Shown here: positions 7,103-14,017 of the stretch, piece by piece
How positions within the stretch are numbered: position 1 is the stretch's first letter
Layout of the letters: every line of letters begins with the position of its first letter
DNA from: a virus
Virus record (IMG/VR): IMGVR_UViG_3300005581_000155
Span: 1 to 22,034 of that record
Length of the DNA: 22,034 nucleotides
Strand: one strand, 5' to 3'
Notes under the pieces: generated by a model
Told to the model about the DNA's origin: nothing
The model's input: the letters and a program-made list of their open reading frames with translations, nothing else
Databases searched by the model: none
Translations under genes and position numbers: made by a program

Positions 7103-8785
7103 TCACTCTAGTCCGGAAAGCCAAGCGGCGGCGAGCATGGACGCGAGCGCGTCGTCGTCGGTCAACCCTGCTTTGGCGGCGGCTTGCATCTTGGCGACGA
7201 GCGCGGCGACCTCCTCGGGGTCGTTGTCGATGGCGGCAGAGGCGGCTGCAACGTCGTAATCGCCGCGGCTGAGCGTGCGGAATCCGCCAGCCTCGATCAT
7301 GGCCGCGGTGACTTTCTCCACAGGTTTCCCCTCACCTCCCTTTGTTTCATGAGGCAAAACATCGCCCGTTGCAGGTTCTCCCTGCACGCCATCCGGCGAG
7401 GGAGGGGAAAGTAATTCGTCGCTAGCAGCGGGTGCCGGGATCCCGTGCCGCTCGTAGAACCATGCTTTGGAAACCGGCACCCGGCCGGTGGTGATCCCGA
7501 TCTTCTCGTCGCGCTCGGCGAGGGCTTTCTCATCGCGCACATCCTCGCGCCGCGCCCACATTTCCGGCAGGTCGTGGCCGAGGCTGTTGCCGTAGTTGGC
7601 GGCGACGATGGCCGGGATGAGCTGGTGGGTGAGGATGCCGCCGACGTAGTCCGAAATCCCTTCGATCACGCCGTCGAGCGTGCCCTGGTGGACCTCTCCA
7701 AGGGCCCGGCTGCCGGTGCTGCCGGTGCCGCTCGTCAACGTCTGCCCGAGGATGAACTGGTCGCACTGCTGGTCCGCGAGGTCGATGAGCGCCTTTTGCG
7801 GCAGCGAATCGCCCGCCTTGGCGGAGTCGAGCACGTTGATCTTGGTGCCGCTGCGGGTGACGATGTAGCCATTCGAGCCGATGCTCGCCAGCGCGGCGCG
7901 CACCGAACCCTCGTCCTTCGCGTCGGCGACCTCGGCGTGCCGCCACGGGATGCCGTAAAGCTGGGTGAAGGACATGAACCACTTGAGACCGTAAACCGCC
8001 GCCAGCCAGTAGCCCGCCAGCGCGCGCAGCGGGGCCGCGGTGGCCGGGTGGCCGGCGTGGCCGGCGTGAATGCCGATCAGGAAACGATTCGCCGGGAAGT
8101 CCTCGAAGGCGCGGCTGCCGCGCATGCCGCTGGGGTCGAACATCAACCGGTCCTCGGGGTCCGCGGTGGCGGGCGTGCTGTAGGGGTAGCCGTAAAAGCG
8201 GGCAGGCACCGTCTTGGTGGAGCGCGGCCGCCAGCCGTCATGGTTTTCCCAACGGATCTCGCAGACCGCGTGCCCGTAGTAGTAACCGCGCACCAGCGCC
8301 CTGATCGTGTCTTCAAGCCCGTTCTCCATGCGAACCGCGTCGGGCTTCATGCTCCAGACCCGCGCCTCCAATTCCTTGGCGACCTTCTCCGCCTTCGCGT
8401 CCGGTTGCTCGCCCCGCGCGGCGTAGGGGTGGATCTTCCAAGGCGCGACGGAAACCTTGCGGCCGATTTCCTCAATGGCCTTTTGCAGCTTCGGCCAGGT
8501 GTCGAGCATGGCCGTAAACAGCAGATGCTGGTAGTGCAGATCCCCGTTGAGGGCGGCGGAAAGGGTGCTGCGAACGTCGCCGGGTAGCTGTTCGCGCTCG
8601 AAATAGTCAAGCATCCGGTCGCGGGCGAGCGGGACATTGATGGAGCTGCCCCAATCGTTGCCAGAGCGGGTGGGGAAGTCGGCGGCGGCTTCGATGAGCT
8701 CGGAACGGCGCGGCGGGAGTCCGCCTGATTCGCGGAGAGAGCGGCATTGGGTGACCATGCGAAGATGATGTCGCGTCACTGGCAC
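7103..8785 (-). CDS. Portal protein (Mu gp29-like, DUF935 family)
   Basis: The product is 560 aa, and the family is usually about 450-550 aa. Diagnostic segments are YQHLLFTAMLDTWPKLQKAIEEIG (residues 85-108; early helix and wing), LIGIHAGHAGHPATAAPLRALA with the following LKWFMSFTQLYGIP (stem and crown region), and DQFILGQTLTSGTGSTGSRALGEVH, the conserved DUF935 signature. The dodecameric portal forms the DNA entry channel and binds terminase. The C-terminal 100 residues are acidic and helical. The listed GTG at 8785 overlaps a 6-codon mini-ORF. An in-frame ATG at 8758 (MVTQCRSL) lies exactly 43 nt after the GGGGACCACT element and is an attractive alternative start. Confidence 0.88.
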   Translation of the reverse strand: MPVTRHHLRMVTQCRSLRESGGLPPRRSELIEAAADFPTRSGNDWGSSINVPLARDRMLDYFEREQLPGDVRSTLSAALNGDLHYQHLLFTAMLDTWPKLQKAIEEIGRKVSVAPWKIHPYAARGEQPDAKAEKVAKELEARVWSMKPDAVRMENGLEDTIRALVRGYYYGHAVCEIRWENHDGWRPRSTKTVPARFYGYPYSTPATADPEDRLMFDPSGMRGSRAFEDFPANRFLIGIHAGHAGHPATAAPLRALAGYWLAAVYGLKWFMSFTQLYGIPWRHAEVADAKDEGSVRAALASIGSNGYIVTRSGTKINVLDSAKAGDSLPQKALIDLADQQCDQFILGQTLTSGTGSTGSRALGEVHQGTLDGVIEGISDYVGGILTHQLIPAIVAANYGNSLGHDLPEMWARREDVRDEKALAERDEKIGITTGRVPVSKAWFYERHGIPAPAASDELLSPPSPDGVQGEPATGDVLPHETKGGEGKPVEKVTAAMIEAGGFRTLSRGDYDVAAASAAIDNDPEEVAALVAKMQAAAKAGLTDDDALASMLAAAWLSGLE

Positions 8786-8801
8786 TCTGTCGCCATGCCT
8801 T

Positions 8802-8811
8802 AGTGGTCCCC
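8802..8811 (-). promoter_or_regulatory. GGGGACCACT intergenic element, copy 3 (before portal gene)
   Basis: The 10-mer is extended to seven G on the minus strand (plus-strand C run 8808-8814). It starts one base after the upstream stop codon and lies 16 nt before the GTG at 8785 or 43 nt before the ATG at 8758. Confidence 0.62.
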
Positions 8812-8815
8812 CCCG

Positions 8816-9040
8816 TCAGCGGCCGTGCTTCCAATGGCAGGAATCCGCGCCGCAGCCCTTGGCCATCCGCGCCACGTCTTCCTGCAGCTTGCCGATGGTC
8901 ACCCCTTGGATTTCGATGATCTTGTCCTGGGCGGACAACCGCGATTTCATGAATCCCCACATCACGGCGGCGAGGGTGGCGATGGTTCCGGCAAGGGTGC
9001 CGATGACGGTGAGAATCCAGGCCAGAGGCAGTTCGATCAT
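8816..9040 (-). CDS. Single-TM coiled-coil protein, lysis-cassette member (spanin- or holin-like)
   Basis: The 74-aa protein starts MIELPLAWILTVIGTLAGT. Residues 7-31 form one strong membrane segment. The rest is a short charged helix with heptad character (SAQDKIIEIQGVTIGKLQEDV), ending in a Cys pair (C63, C68). An N-terminal anchor plus coiled coil is the build of inner-membrane spanins and of some small holin-like proteins. It sits 10 nt after the endolysin candidate, supporting a lysis role. No family motif distinguishes the options. Confidence 0.62.
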   Translation of the reverse strand: MIELPLAWILTVIGTLAGTIATLAAVMWGFMKSRLSAQDKIIEIQGVTIGKLQEDVARMAKGCGADSCHWKHGR

Positions 9041-9050
9041 GGGAGGAGGT

Positions 9051-9614
9051 TTAGATGATGGGTCCGGTGATGAGGATGTAGGGAAATTTCTTGGCTCGCG
9101 CCGTGGCAAGCGCCTTGGTGAGCATGGCGTGGAACTCGTCCCACTGCTCCGGGTGGATCGTCTGACAACCGGCCGAGCTTGTCGTGGTGTAGCCGCCCCG
9201 GTGGATGTTGATGGCGATGCCGTCGCTCTTCCCCGCCTTGCCGTCGCGCATGACCGGCAGCGCCTCGTCCGGGGTGGCGGGCCGGAAGGCCGGGTAGCCG
9301 CCGCCCGGCCGGGAAATCCCGTGGTTGCCGGGCCGATACCAATGCACGCCGGCAATCAACGTGGCGATGCCATACTTGAACGCACTCGGGTCGGTGTTGG
9401 CATTGAAGCCCCCGAAACAATCCCCCGAGACCACGAAGATCGCGTCGTCGTAAAGATTGCGGTCATTCGCGCCGGCCGCGCCCATCGTGTGAAGGTAGTA
9501 GCCGCGCACCCCGACGACAAACACCTCGGGCAGCGCGTTGCCCATCACGGCCTCGGCGAGGTCCACGATCTGGCAGAATCCCGCTTTCGGGCGACTGGCG
9601 GGAAGGATCTTCAT
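9051..9614 (-). CDS. Endolysin candidate with YkuD-like (L,D-transpeptidase-type) motif
   Basis: The 187-aa protein has no signal peptide. The segment INIHRGGYTTTSSAGCQTI (residues 135-153) carries the ordered His, Ser, Gly and Cys (H138, S147, G149, C150) of the YkuD fold, whose Cys attacks meso-DAP peptide bonds of peptidoglycan. Upstream are WYRPGNHGISRPGGGYPAF and several aromatic and Gly-rich loops typical of a cell-wall enzyme. Flanking tiny membrane genes and the ATGA overlap with the preceding 36-aa TM peptide support a lysis function. The motif is H-x8-S-x-GC, with Ala where typical YkuD enzymes have His before GC, so this is a divergent subtype and the substrate is unproven. Confidence 0.65.
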   Translation of the reverse strand: MKILPASRPKAGFCQIVDLAEAVMGNALPEVFVVGVRGYYLHTMGAAGANDRNLYDDAIFVVSGDCFGGFNANTDPSAFKYGIATLIAGVHWYRPGNHGISRPGGGYPAFRPATPDEALPVMRDGKAGKSDGIAINIHRGGYTTTSSAGCQTIHPEQWDEFHAMLTKALATARAKKFPYILITGPII

Positions 9615-9721
9615 AGAAAGATGACGTAGAGAACCACCAGCCCCCAGAACACCCCGCAGACGAGAAAGGCCGGCAGCGTGCCGGTCGGTGTTTCATCGTC
9701 TTCGGGTCCGAGAGGGTGCAT
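9611..9721 (-). CDS. 36-aa single-TM peptide, lysis-cassette member
   Basis: A short frame starting MHPLGPEDDETPTG, with an acidic N-terminus (residues 6-10) and a membrane segment in residues 16-36 (FLVCGVFWGLVVLYVIFL). It starts 4 nt after the lipoprotein stop and its own stop overlaps the endolysin ATG (ATGA), so both ends fit coupled translation. A pinholin-like or antiholin-like role is possible from size and position; there is no sequence motif to prove it. Confidence 0.6.
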   Translation of the reverse strand: MHPLGPEDDETPTGTLPAFLVCGVFWGLVVLYVIFL

Positions 9722-9725
9722 GGGT

Positions 9726-9863
9726 TTACTTTTCCGAAATGATCCGGATCACGGTGGCCGCGGTGGCCGCGTCAAGCGTCACGGCCTTGGATCCGTCCGC
9801 ATTCATGGACAGGGTGCAGGAACTGAGGATAGCCGCGAGGGCGAGCAGGATGACGGCTTTCAT
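9726..9863 (-). CDS. 45-aa lipoprotein (outer-membrane spanin-like candidate)
   Basis: The protein starts MKAVILLALAAILSSC. A basic residue, a hydrophobic h-region and a lipobox (LSSC, Cys16) give a signal-peptidase II site and a mature lipoprotein of about 30 aa rich in Ala and Thr. Phage lysis cassettes of Gram-negative hosts often contain such a short lipoprotein as the outer-membrane spanin (Rz1 type). It lacks the usual proline richness, so an entry-exclusion or other lipoprotein is also possible. The ATG overlaps the stop of the two-TM gene (ATGA). Confidence 0.68.
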   Translation of the reverse strand: MKAVILLALAAILSSCTLSMNADGSKAVTLDAATAATVIRIISEK

Positions 9864-10108
9864 GGTTCGGGATCTTTCGGGGTGAATTCGTAGGAGCCAT
9901 CCACCGATCCGTTGTCGATCAGGTCGGCGGCGAACTGGAGCCACTGCCGCGCCGTCAGCGCGAAGAACCCCACGGAGATGACGTAGGGCCGCCACTCCGC
10001 AGGGAATGGCAGCACGGCGGAATCCAGCGGCAACGTGCCAATGCCGGCGAGTAAACCGCCCAACCCGGTGACGATCTGGAGGAATTGCTTTTTGAACTGC
10101 GGTGACAT
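9860..10108 (-). CDS. Two-TM holin-like protein
   Basis: The 82-aa protein starts MSPQFKKQFLQIVTG. Hydrophobic segments at about residues 10-27 and 41-58 are separated by a short Pro-containing turn (LPFPAEWRPY), and the tail is charged and polar (DNGSVDGSYEFTPKDPEP). This is the size and topology of class II holins. It is the first gene after the large terminase and the head of a chain of overlapping lysis-type genes. Its ATG lies 43 nt after a GGGGACCACT element. The holin role is inferred from topology and context. Confidence 0.65.
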   Translation of the reverse strand: MSPQFKKQFLQIVTGLGGLLAGIGTLPLDSAVLPFPAEWRPYVISVGFFALTARQWLQFAADLIDNGSVDGSYEFTPKDPEP

Positions 10109-10151
10109 GCCCGCGACCTTCGGGCGACCCCGCCGGAATCACAGCCCCGAT

Positions 10152-10161
10152 AGTGGTCCCC
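10152..10161 (-). promoter_or_regulatory. GGGGACCACT intergenic element, copy 4 (before holin-like gene)
   Basis: With its G run extended to six (plus-strand C 10158-10163), the element abuts the large terminase stop codon directly. It ends 43 nt before the ATG at 10108. Confidence 0.62.
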
Positions 10162-10163
10162 CC

Positions 10164-11516
10164 TCACCAGCCGGAGACAAATCCGCCGTGAAACGCGTTA
10201 CCGCCCCCCGCGAGCACGTCCCGCGAGCTCACCGCCCCGGTCATCCGCGCGCCGCAGGCGATGGCCCCGAGCAGCGCGTCGGCGCGGTCCGGCGATTTCA
10301 CGCCGTTTGCCCGCATCTTGTCCTTGGACTCCACCCGCAGCTTGCCGGTGTCGGTCCACTCGCTCTTGCGGGTGGTCAGTTGGTCAAATGCCTTCGCGTC
10401 GAGCTGCCCGAGGTGCACGCGGCCGCGCTCGATCTCCCTCGCCCCGACGTGCCACACCTCGGCGATCAGGTTCGCGTATTCGTCCTTCTCGTTGGCTGCC
10501 TGCCCGCCGTGGAAACGGTTGATCCTCCAGCCCGCCTCCGCCAGCGCGTCGATCATCACCGTGCCGAGGCCATCCGCATCCCCCCAGATCTGGCCGGCTG
10601 ACAATTCCTCGCGCCCGAAAAGCTGGATGAACTGGCGGACGCCCTGCATCGTGTCCTTCTCATGCCAGGCGTCGGCAATGTAAGCGTGGTTCCCCTTCCT
10701 CACCGCGAGCACGTTCTCGTCACCGCCTGCCGCAAAGTCGCAGAACGCGACCACCTCGCCCGTAGTCACCGCGGCGGGCTGCGATTCCAACGATCGCTTC
10801 AATCGCTCGCTGGTCAGGATGAACGCGCCCGAGTCCTCGGTGAACTCCGCAAGGTGCTTGGAGCGGAACAGCGGGTGATCCATCCCATAGCGCCGGAGGT
10901 CGAGCTCGTAGCGCTCCGCGGGGATGTGCAGGCAGTCCTTGGACGTGGCTTTGACGGTGTGAAAAAAACCGGCGGCCTTGTGATGCGAGTCGAAGAACGG
11001 CCCGCGCGGCGATCCCGGCGAAGAGACCCACAGCTCATATTTCCGCGTGCAGCGGTCGAAGGCCTCGAAGATCGACTGCGGCACGGTCTTGGCCTCGTCA
11101 ATAATCAGAAAAACCGGATCCTCCTCCTGGGATACCTTCGGGTGATGTCCCTCCGCCCGGCCGGGGTTGTCGGTCGAGAATCCAAAAGCGAAGCCGCCCT
11201 CCGGGGTCCGCAGCTCCTCGGCCATGAATTGCCACGTCGGGAATCGCGTTTGAAAGACGCGGATCGCCGGCCAGAGTTGTTTCTGGATCTGCATCCACGA
11301 TCCGGACGTGAACACACACTGCCCGCGCGGGTGCTTGTGGAGAAACCAGAGGATGAGCGGTGCAATGAGCCGCGCCGTCTTACCGCTGCCGTTGGCGGCC
11401 ACCACGCTGGTCTGCTTGCCCACCGCCACGGACTCCATGGCGTCGAGTTGCCACTCGTAGGGGATCACGCCAAGCACCTTGGCGCAGAACATCGTCGGGC
11501 TTTCCTCCGTGGTCAT
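10164..11516 (-). CDS. terL: Terminase large subunit
   Basis: This 450-aa packaging motor protein starts MTTEESPTMF. Walker A is ANGSGKT (residues 41-47) and Walker B with the catalytic Glu is FLIIDE (136-141). The coupling region has ELWVSSPGSPRG (161-172). The RNase H-like nuclease domain carries the expected acidic triad: D260 in FCDFAAGG, D313/D315 in IWGDADGLG and D410/D413 in SPDRADALL. Length and domain order are those of a complete, probably active enzyme that translocates and cuts concatemeric DNA. The ATG overlaps the small subunit stop by one base (TGATG). The packaging type (cos, pac or Mu-like) cannot be read from sequence alone. Confidence 0.92.
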   Translation of the reverse strand: MTTEESPTMFCAKVLGVIPYEWQLDAMESVAVGKQTSVVAANGSGKTARLIAPLILWFLHKHPRGQCVFTSGSWMQIQKQLWPAIRVFQTRFPTWQFMAEELRTPEGGFAFGFSTDNPGRAEGHHPKVSQEEDPVFLIIDEAKTVPQSIFEAFDRCTRKYELWVSSPGSPRGPFFDSHHKAAGFFHTVKATSKDCLHIPAERYELDLRRYGMDHPLFRSKHLAEFTEDSGAFILTSERLKRSLESQPAAVTTGEVVAFCDFAAGGDENVLAVRKGNHAYIADAWHEKDTMQGVRQFIQLFGREELSAGQIWGDADGLGTVMIDALAEAGWRINRFHGGQAANEKDEYANLIAEVWHVGAREIERGRVHLGQLDAKAFDQLTTRKSEWTDTGKLRVESKDKMRANGVKSPDRADALLGAIACGARMTGAVSSRDVLAGGGNAFHGGFVSGW

Positions 11517-12031
11517 CAGCCGCCTTGAGTAATGGCTGCGCGTTTGGCCTCGATCAGCCGGGCGAGCGCGTCTTCCTGCTGGGGTGCCAGAGCGAAGGCG
11601 TGAACGGTCGAGATCGGGCCGCCACTCGGGCCGCTGACCTCCTGGGTGATCCGCTCGCCGTAGCGTTTCGGATCCCACTTGGCGAGGAGCTTGAGATCAG
11701 TCTCGATGATGAGCTTGTCGCGCTGCACGTCGCCGGTGCTGTCACCTCCCTCGCGGGCCGTCTCCCTCAGTCGGGTAGCGATGGCGTCGAACCCGCAATC
11801 TCGGGCGCGCGCGATGTCTGCGGAAAACCCCGCGTCTTTCTCCATCCAGTCGTAAACCGTGCGAATCCCCGGCATCCCCGCTGGCGAGCAGATCACCGTG
11901 AGCGGAGTCCCGTTGGAAAGCCCGTCCGCGATCTTGCTGGCCACGGCGGGAGAGAACCTCGACGGCCTGCCGCGCGGTTTCGGCGGCGCTTTCTTCTTCG
12001 CTCGTCCCTGCTTGGCCACGGTTCGTTTCAT
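11516..12031 (-). CDS. terS: Terminase small subunit
   Basis: The 171-aa protein starts MKRTVAKQGRAKKK. A very basic N-terminal tail (residues 1-25) precedes a helix-turn-helix region: SRFSPAVASKIADGLSNG, TPLTVICSPAGMPGIRTVYDWM, DAGFSADIARARDCG. This is the classic layout of small terminase subunits that recognise the packaging site. A helical oligomerisation region follows (DKLIIETDLKLLAKWDPKRYG), then an acidic/Ala-rich tail that would contact the large subunit. The start is supported by a strong SD (GGAAGGA) 2 nt before the ATG, which is rare in this window. A GGGGACCACC element ends 45 nt upstream. Confidence 0.88.
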   Translation of the reverse strand: MKRTVAKQGRAKKKAPPKPRGRPSRFSPAVASKIADGLSNGTPLTVICSPAGMPGIRTVYDWMEKDAGFSADIARARDCGFDAIATRLRETAREGGDSTGDVQRDKLIIETDLKLLAKWDPKRYGERITQEVSGPSGGPISTVHAFALAPQQEDALARLIEAKRAAITQGG

Positions 12032-12076
12032 CGTCCTTCCATCTTCCGCGCGCGCGAGGGCTTGGCGAGTCCCGCC

Positions 12077-12086
12077 GGTGGTCCCC
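12077..12086 (-). promoter_or_regulatory. GGGGACCACC intergenic element, copy 5 (before small terminase gene)
   Basis: The minus strand reads GGGGACCACC, differing from the other copies only in the last base. It lies 13 nt after the upstream stop and 45 nt before the terS ATG. Confidence 0.6.
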
Positions 12087-12099
12087 GCTAAACCTTCCC

Positions 12100-12438
12100 T
12101 CATGACAGGTGTTTGCGGAGTTGGGTGAGGAACCATGTCCAGCCGTGTGATTTGCTTGGTGCATCGCCTGGAGCCTCGACGGTGATCCGGTCGCGCCGGC
12201 AGCCGATCCGCACCGTCCAGCGCCTGACCTTGCCGGATCTGAAATCCGTCCATTGGAGGCACCCGAGCGCATCGCCCTGGCTGCGCGGCAGGTTCTGCAC
12301 GTCATTCTCCGCCATTTCCCTCAGCCGCTCGGCCATATGCTCCAGCCGGCGAGCGGATTGCACGCGTTGGGAGGCTTTTCCCATTGCGCTCATTCTCAGC
12401 CGCTTGCGCTCGGCACGTTGTTTTCGGTAGTTTGTCAT
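12100..12438 (-). CDS. Hypothetical basic protein
   Basis: The 112-aa protein is rich in Arg and Lys. An N-terminal positively charged helix (residues 1-45, with RRLEHMAERLREMAEN) is followed by a small beta-like domain (CLQWTDFRSGKVRRWTVRIGCRRDRITVEAPG) and a C-terminal WTWFLTQLRKHL. I do not recognise the family. Composition and position directly before terS would suit a nucleic-acid-binding accessory protein, but that is speculation. It is kept as a real gene because it is in phase with the neighbouring gene layout and no competing frame fits. There is no SD before the ATG. Confidence 0.55.
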   Translation of the reverse strand: MTNYRKQRAERKRLRMSAMGKASQRVQSARRLEHMAERLREMAENDVQNLPRSQGDALGCLQWTDFRSGKVRRWTVRIGCRRDRITVEAPGDAPSKSHGWTWFLTQLRKHLS

Positions 12439-12456
12439 GGCTGGTCTAATAACGTG

Positions 12457-12813
12457 TTACCTTGAGACCCCTAGTAGGCGTTTTTCCTCATCGGTCAGCT
12501 TGTTGAGCGCCTCGGCGCGGGCCTTGATTCTCGCGTCATAGACCGCTTCCAGGTGTGCATTTGCGATTTCCGTCACATACCAGAGCGCGTTCGTGATTTC
12601 CTCGTGTGTGGCGCGAATCTGGCGGCGTCCAGTGTCGATCATCACGTTCCATTCGCCATGCGTTTCGCCGGTTTCGTTGGTCATGTGATCGTCGCGTTCC
12701 CAGTCGATGGAGACGCAACTGTATTCGTTGAGCGTGACCATGAGATTCCGCATCCAGTTTTCATCATTGTGCCGAGCGCTCGGCATGTCGTTGGGGCTTT
12801 CGGGTAGTTCCAT
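12457..12813 (-). CDS. Hypothetical acidic protein
   Basis: The 118-aa protein starts MELPESPNDMPSARHNDENWM. An acidic N-terminal half with beta-like stretches (GEWNVMIDTGRRQIRATHEEI) is followed by a long amphipathic helix (residues 74-110, TNALWYVTEIANAHLEAVYDARIKARAEAL). No known motif, TM segment or signal is seen. It ends 18 nt before the next start. The function is unknown; such proteins are frequent in phage accessory regions. Confidence 0.6.
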   Translation of the reverse strand: MELPESPNDMPSARHNDENWMRNLMVTLNEYSCVSIDWERDDHMTNETGETHGEWNVMIDTGRRQIRATHEEITNALWYVTEIANAHLEAVYDARIKARAEALNKLTDEEKRLLGVSR

Positions 12814-12836
12814 AATTTAGAAAGGTAACAAGTTGG

Positions 12837-12862
12837 TGGAGCCAAGCGGCGGGACGGCTCCA
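12837..12862. repeat. Small inverted repeat between two hypothetical genes
   Basis: TGGAGCC at 12837-12843 pairs with GGCTCCA at 12856-12862 around a 12-nt GC-rich loop, in the 57-nt gap between the 78-aa and 118-aa genes. There is no U-tract in the transcript direction, so a terminator is not supported. Confidence 0.5.
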
Positions 12863-12870
12863 GTTTGAAT

Positions 12871-13107
12871 TTATGGCTTCCGTGAGTCCGCCGCTGGCTC
12901 ACCTTTTGCGTTCTGCTCAAATTTCTTGACCTCGGCAAAGTGGTTCCATCCAGTTTCCTGTTCGACCTTTGCTTGCCATTCATCCAAGGCGATCCGCCAC
13001 GGGTGCAGCGCTTTGTGGGGCATTCCAAGGAAGACGTATGCCTCGTTAAGAAGCAGAACAAGTCGGTCGAGGTCAACGGGCGTGGCGGTGTGTGTCGAAG
13101 TTTCCAT
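12871..13107 (-). CDS. Hypothetical small protein
   Basis: The 78-aa protein starts METSTHTATPVDLDRLVLLL. A leucine-rich helix (residues 12-24) is followed by aromatic segments (MPHKALHPWRIALDEWQAKV, then GWNHFAEVKKFEQNA) and a polar tail. The start is well supported by AAGGAAA 8 nt upstream, lying inside the end of the methyltransferase gene, with a 4-nt gap between the two genes. The family is not recognised. Being directly coupled behind the methyltransferase it might act with it, but nothing in the sequence shows that. Confidence 0.62.
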   Translation of the reverse strand: METSTHTATPVDLDRLVLLLNEAYVFLGMPHKALHPWRIALDEWQAKVEQETGWNHFAEVKKFEQNAKGEPAADSRKP

Positions 13108-13111
13108 ATAG

Positions 13112-14017
13112 TTAGTTTCCTTTCTGGTGAGGCGATGTGGCGCTTTCCGCCCGTGCCTCACCTATTGCGTTCTCTGGAAATAAATTCAGCACCTCTTGGG
13201 CGAGGCGGTGGTGGCAGATTTCGACGTATTCGGGATTAATCTCGATCCCGATGAACCTGCGTCCGAGTTCCTTGGCCGCTTTCAGCGTCGTGCCACTACC
13301 CGCGAACGGATCAAGCACCACGTCGCCGGGATTGCTCCAGCTCGCTACATGGTCTTTTGCGAGTGCCAGCGGGAACGGTGCAGGATGTTCAGTCACATCG
13401 TCGCCGGCGAAGTGACCGACTTGGTATTGCCACACGTTATCCCTGATTCCGGTTTCACCCGTCGCCGTCGTGTGCTTTTCCCTCGCGCCCATCGCGGCGG
13501 CTTTTGGACTTCTCCAGTTGGCCATTCCCGCCGTTGAATTTCGCCTATCAGCCAGTCTATTTACCACCTGCGGCTTTCCTTTGGCCATGACCATCATGTA
13601 TTCCCACGCCTGCCAATACGCGGCGTTGCTTCCACACGCTCCGACGGCTGCTTTTTTGTAGATCATCACGTCATGGATGTTCAGTCCGCACACGTCCTTG
13701 AAGTGGATCGCTTGCCTCATGCTTGTGAGCGTCTCACTTCCGTTCACCGTCGCATCAGCCACCACCCACACGATCACGCCGCCAGGCTTGAGCACCCGCG
13801 TCAGTTCGCCCGCCAGTTTCTCGAAGTCCCATGAGTGGCCGCCATAGGTGCGGAGGTCGTCATACGGCGGCGACGTTACCACAATATCCACGCTTTCCGC
13901 TGGCATGGCGACGAGCGTTTCGCAGTTGTCCCCGTGGATCACACGATCCAAGAATGAAGACAGACAACAAGACGGTGATGCCAATCCCGAGGGCGGCGAT
14001 GTCGTTTCAGTATTCAT
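13112..14017 (-). CDS. DNA methyltransferase, beta-class (N6-adenine or N4-cytosine)
   Basis: The 301-aa protein starts MNTETTSPPSGLA. Catalytic motif IV is TSPPYDD (residues 48-54) and SAM-binding motif I is DPFAGSGTT (236-244), followed by GRRFIGIEINPEY (252-264). Motif IV preceding motif I defines the beta class; SPPY rather than DPPY is frequent in N4-cytosine enzymes but also occurs in N6-adenine enzymes, so the modified base is open. No endonuclease gene is nearby, so it is an orphan methyltransferase, probably shielding phage DNA from host restriction or marking it for regulation. It is translationally coupled to the upstream coiled-coil gene by ATGA. Confidence 0.9.
   Translation of the reverse strand: MNTETTSPPSGLASPSCCLSSFLDRVIHGDNCETLVAMPAESVDIVVTSPPYDDLRTYGGHSWDFEKLAGELTRVLKPGGVIVWVVADATVNGSETLTSMRQAIHFKDVCGLNIHDVMIYKKAAVGACGSNAAYWQAWEYMMVMAKGKPQVVNRLADRRNSTAGMANWRSPKAAAMGAREKHTTATGETGIRDNVWQYQVGHFAGDDVTEHPAPFPLALAKDHVASWSNPGDVVLDPFAGSGTTLKAAKELGRRFIGIEINPEYVEICHHRLAQEVLNLFPENAIGEARAESATSPHQKGN

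Noticed and set aside
7445-8587. Long plus-strand open frame (380 codons) opposite the portal gene
   Set aside because: It lies fully antisense to a clear DUF935 portal. Its Arg/Gly/Val-rich composition is typical of shadow frames in GC-rich DNA. The same reasoning removes the long plus-strand frames at 3676-4710, 6157-7101 and 19504-20463.
2623-12086. Similarity of GGGGACCACT to the start of a synthetic recombination-cloning attB2 primer
   Set aside because: The match is limited to the first 10 bases and the flanks differ at every copy, so vector contamination is not supported; coincidence.
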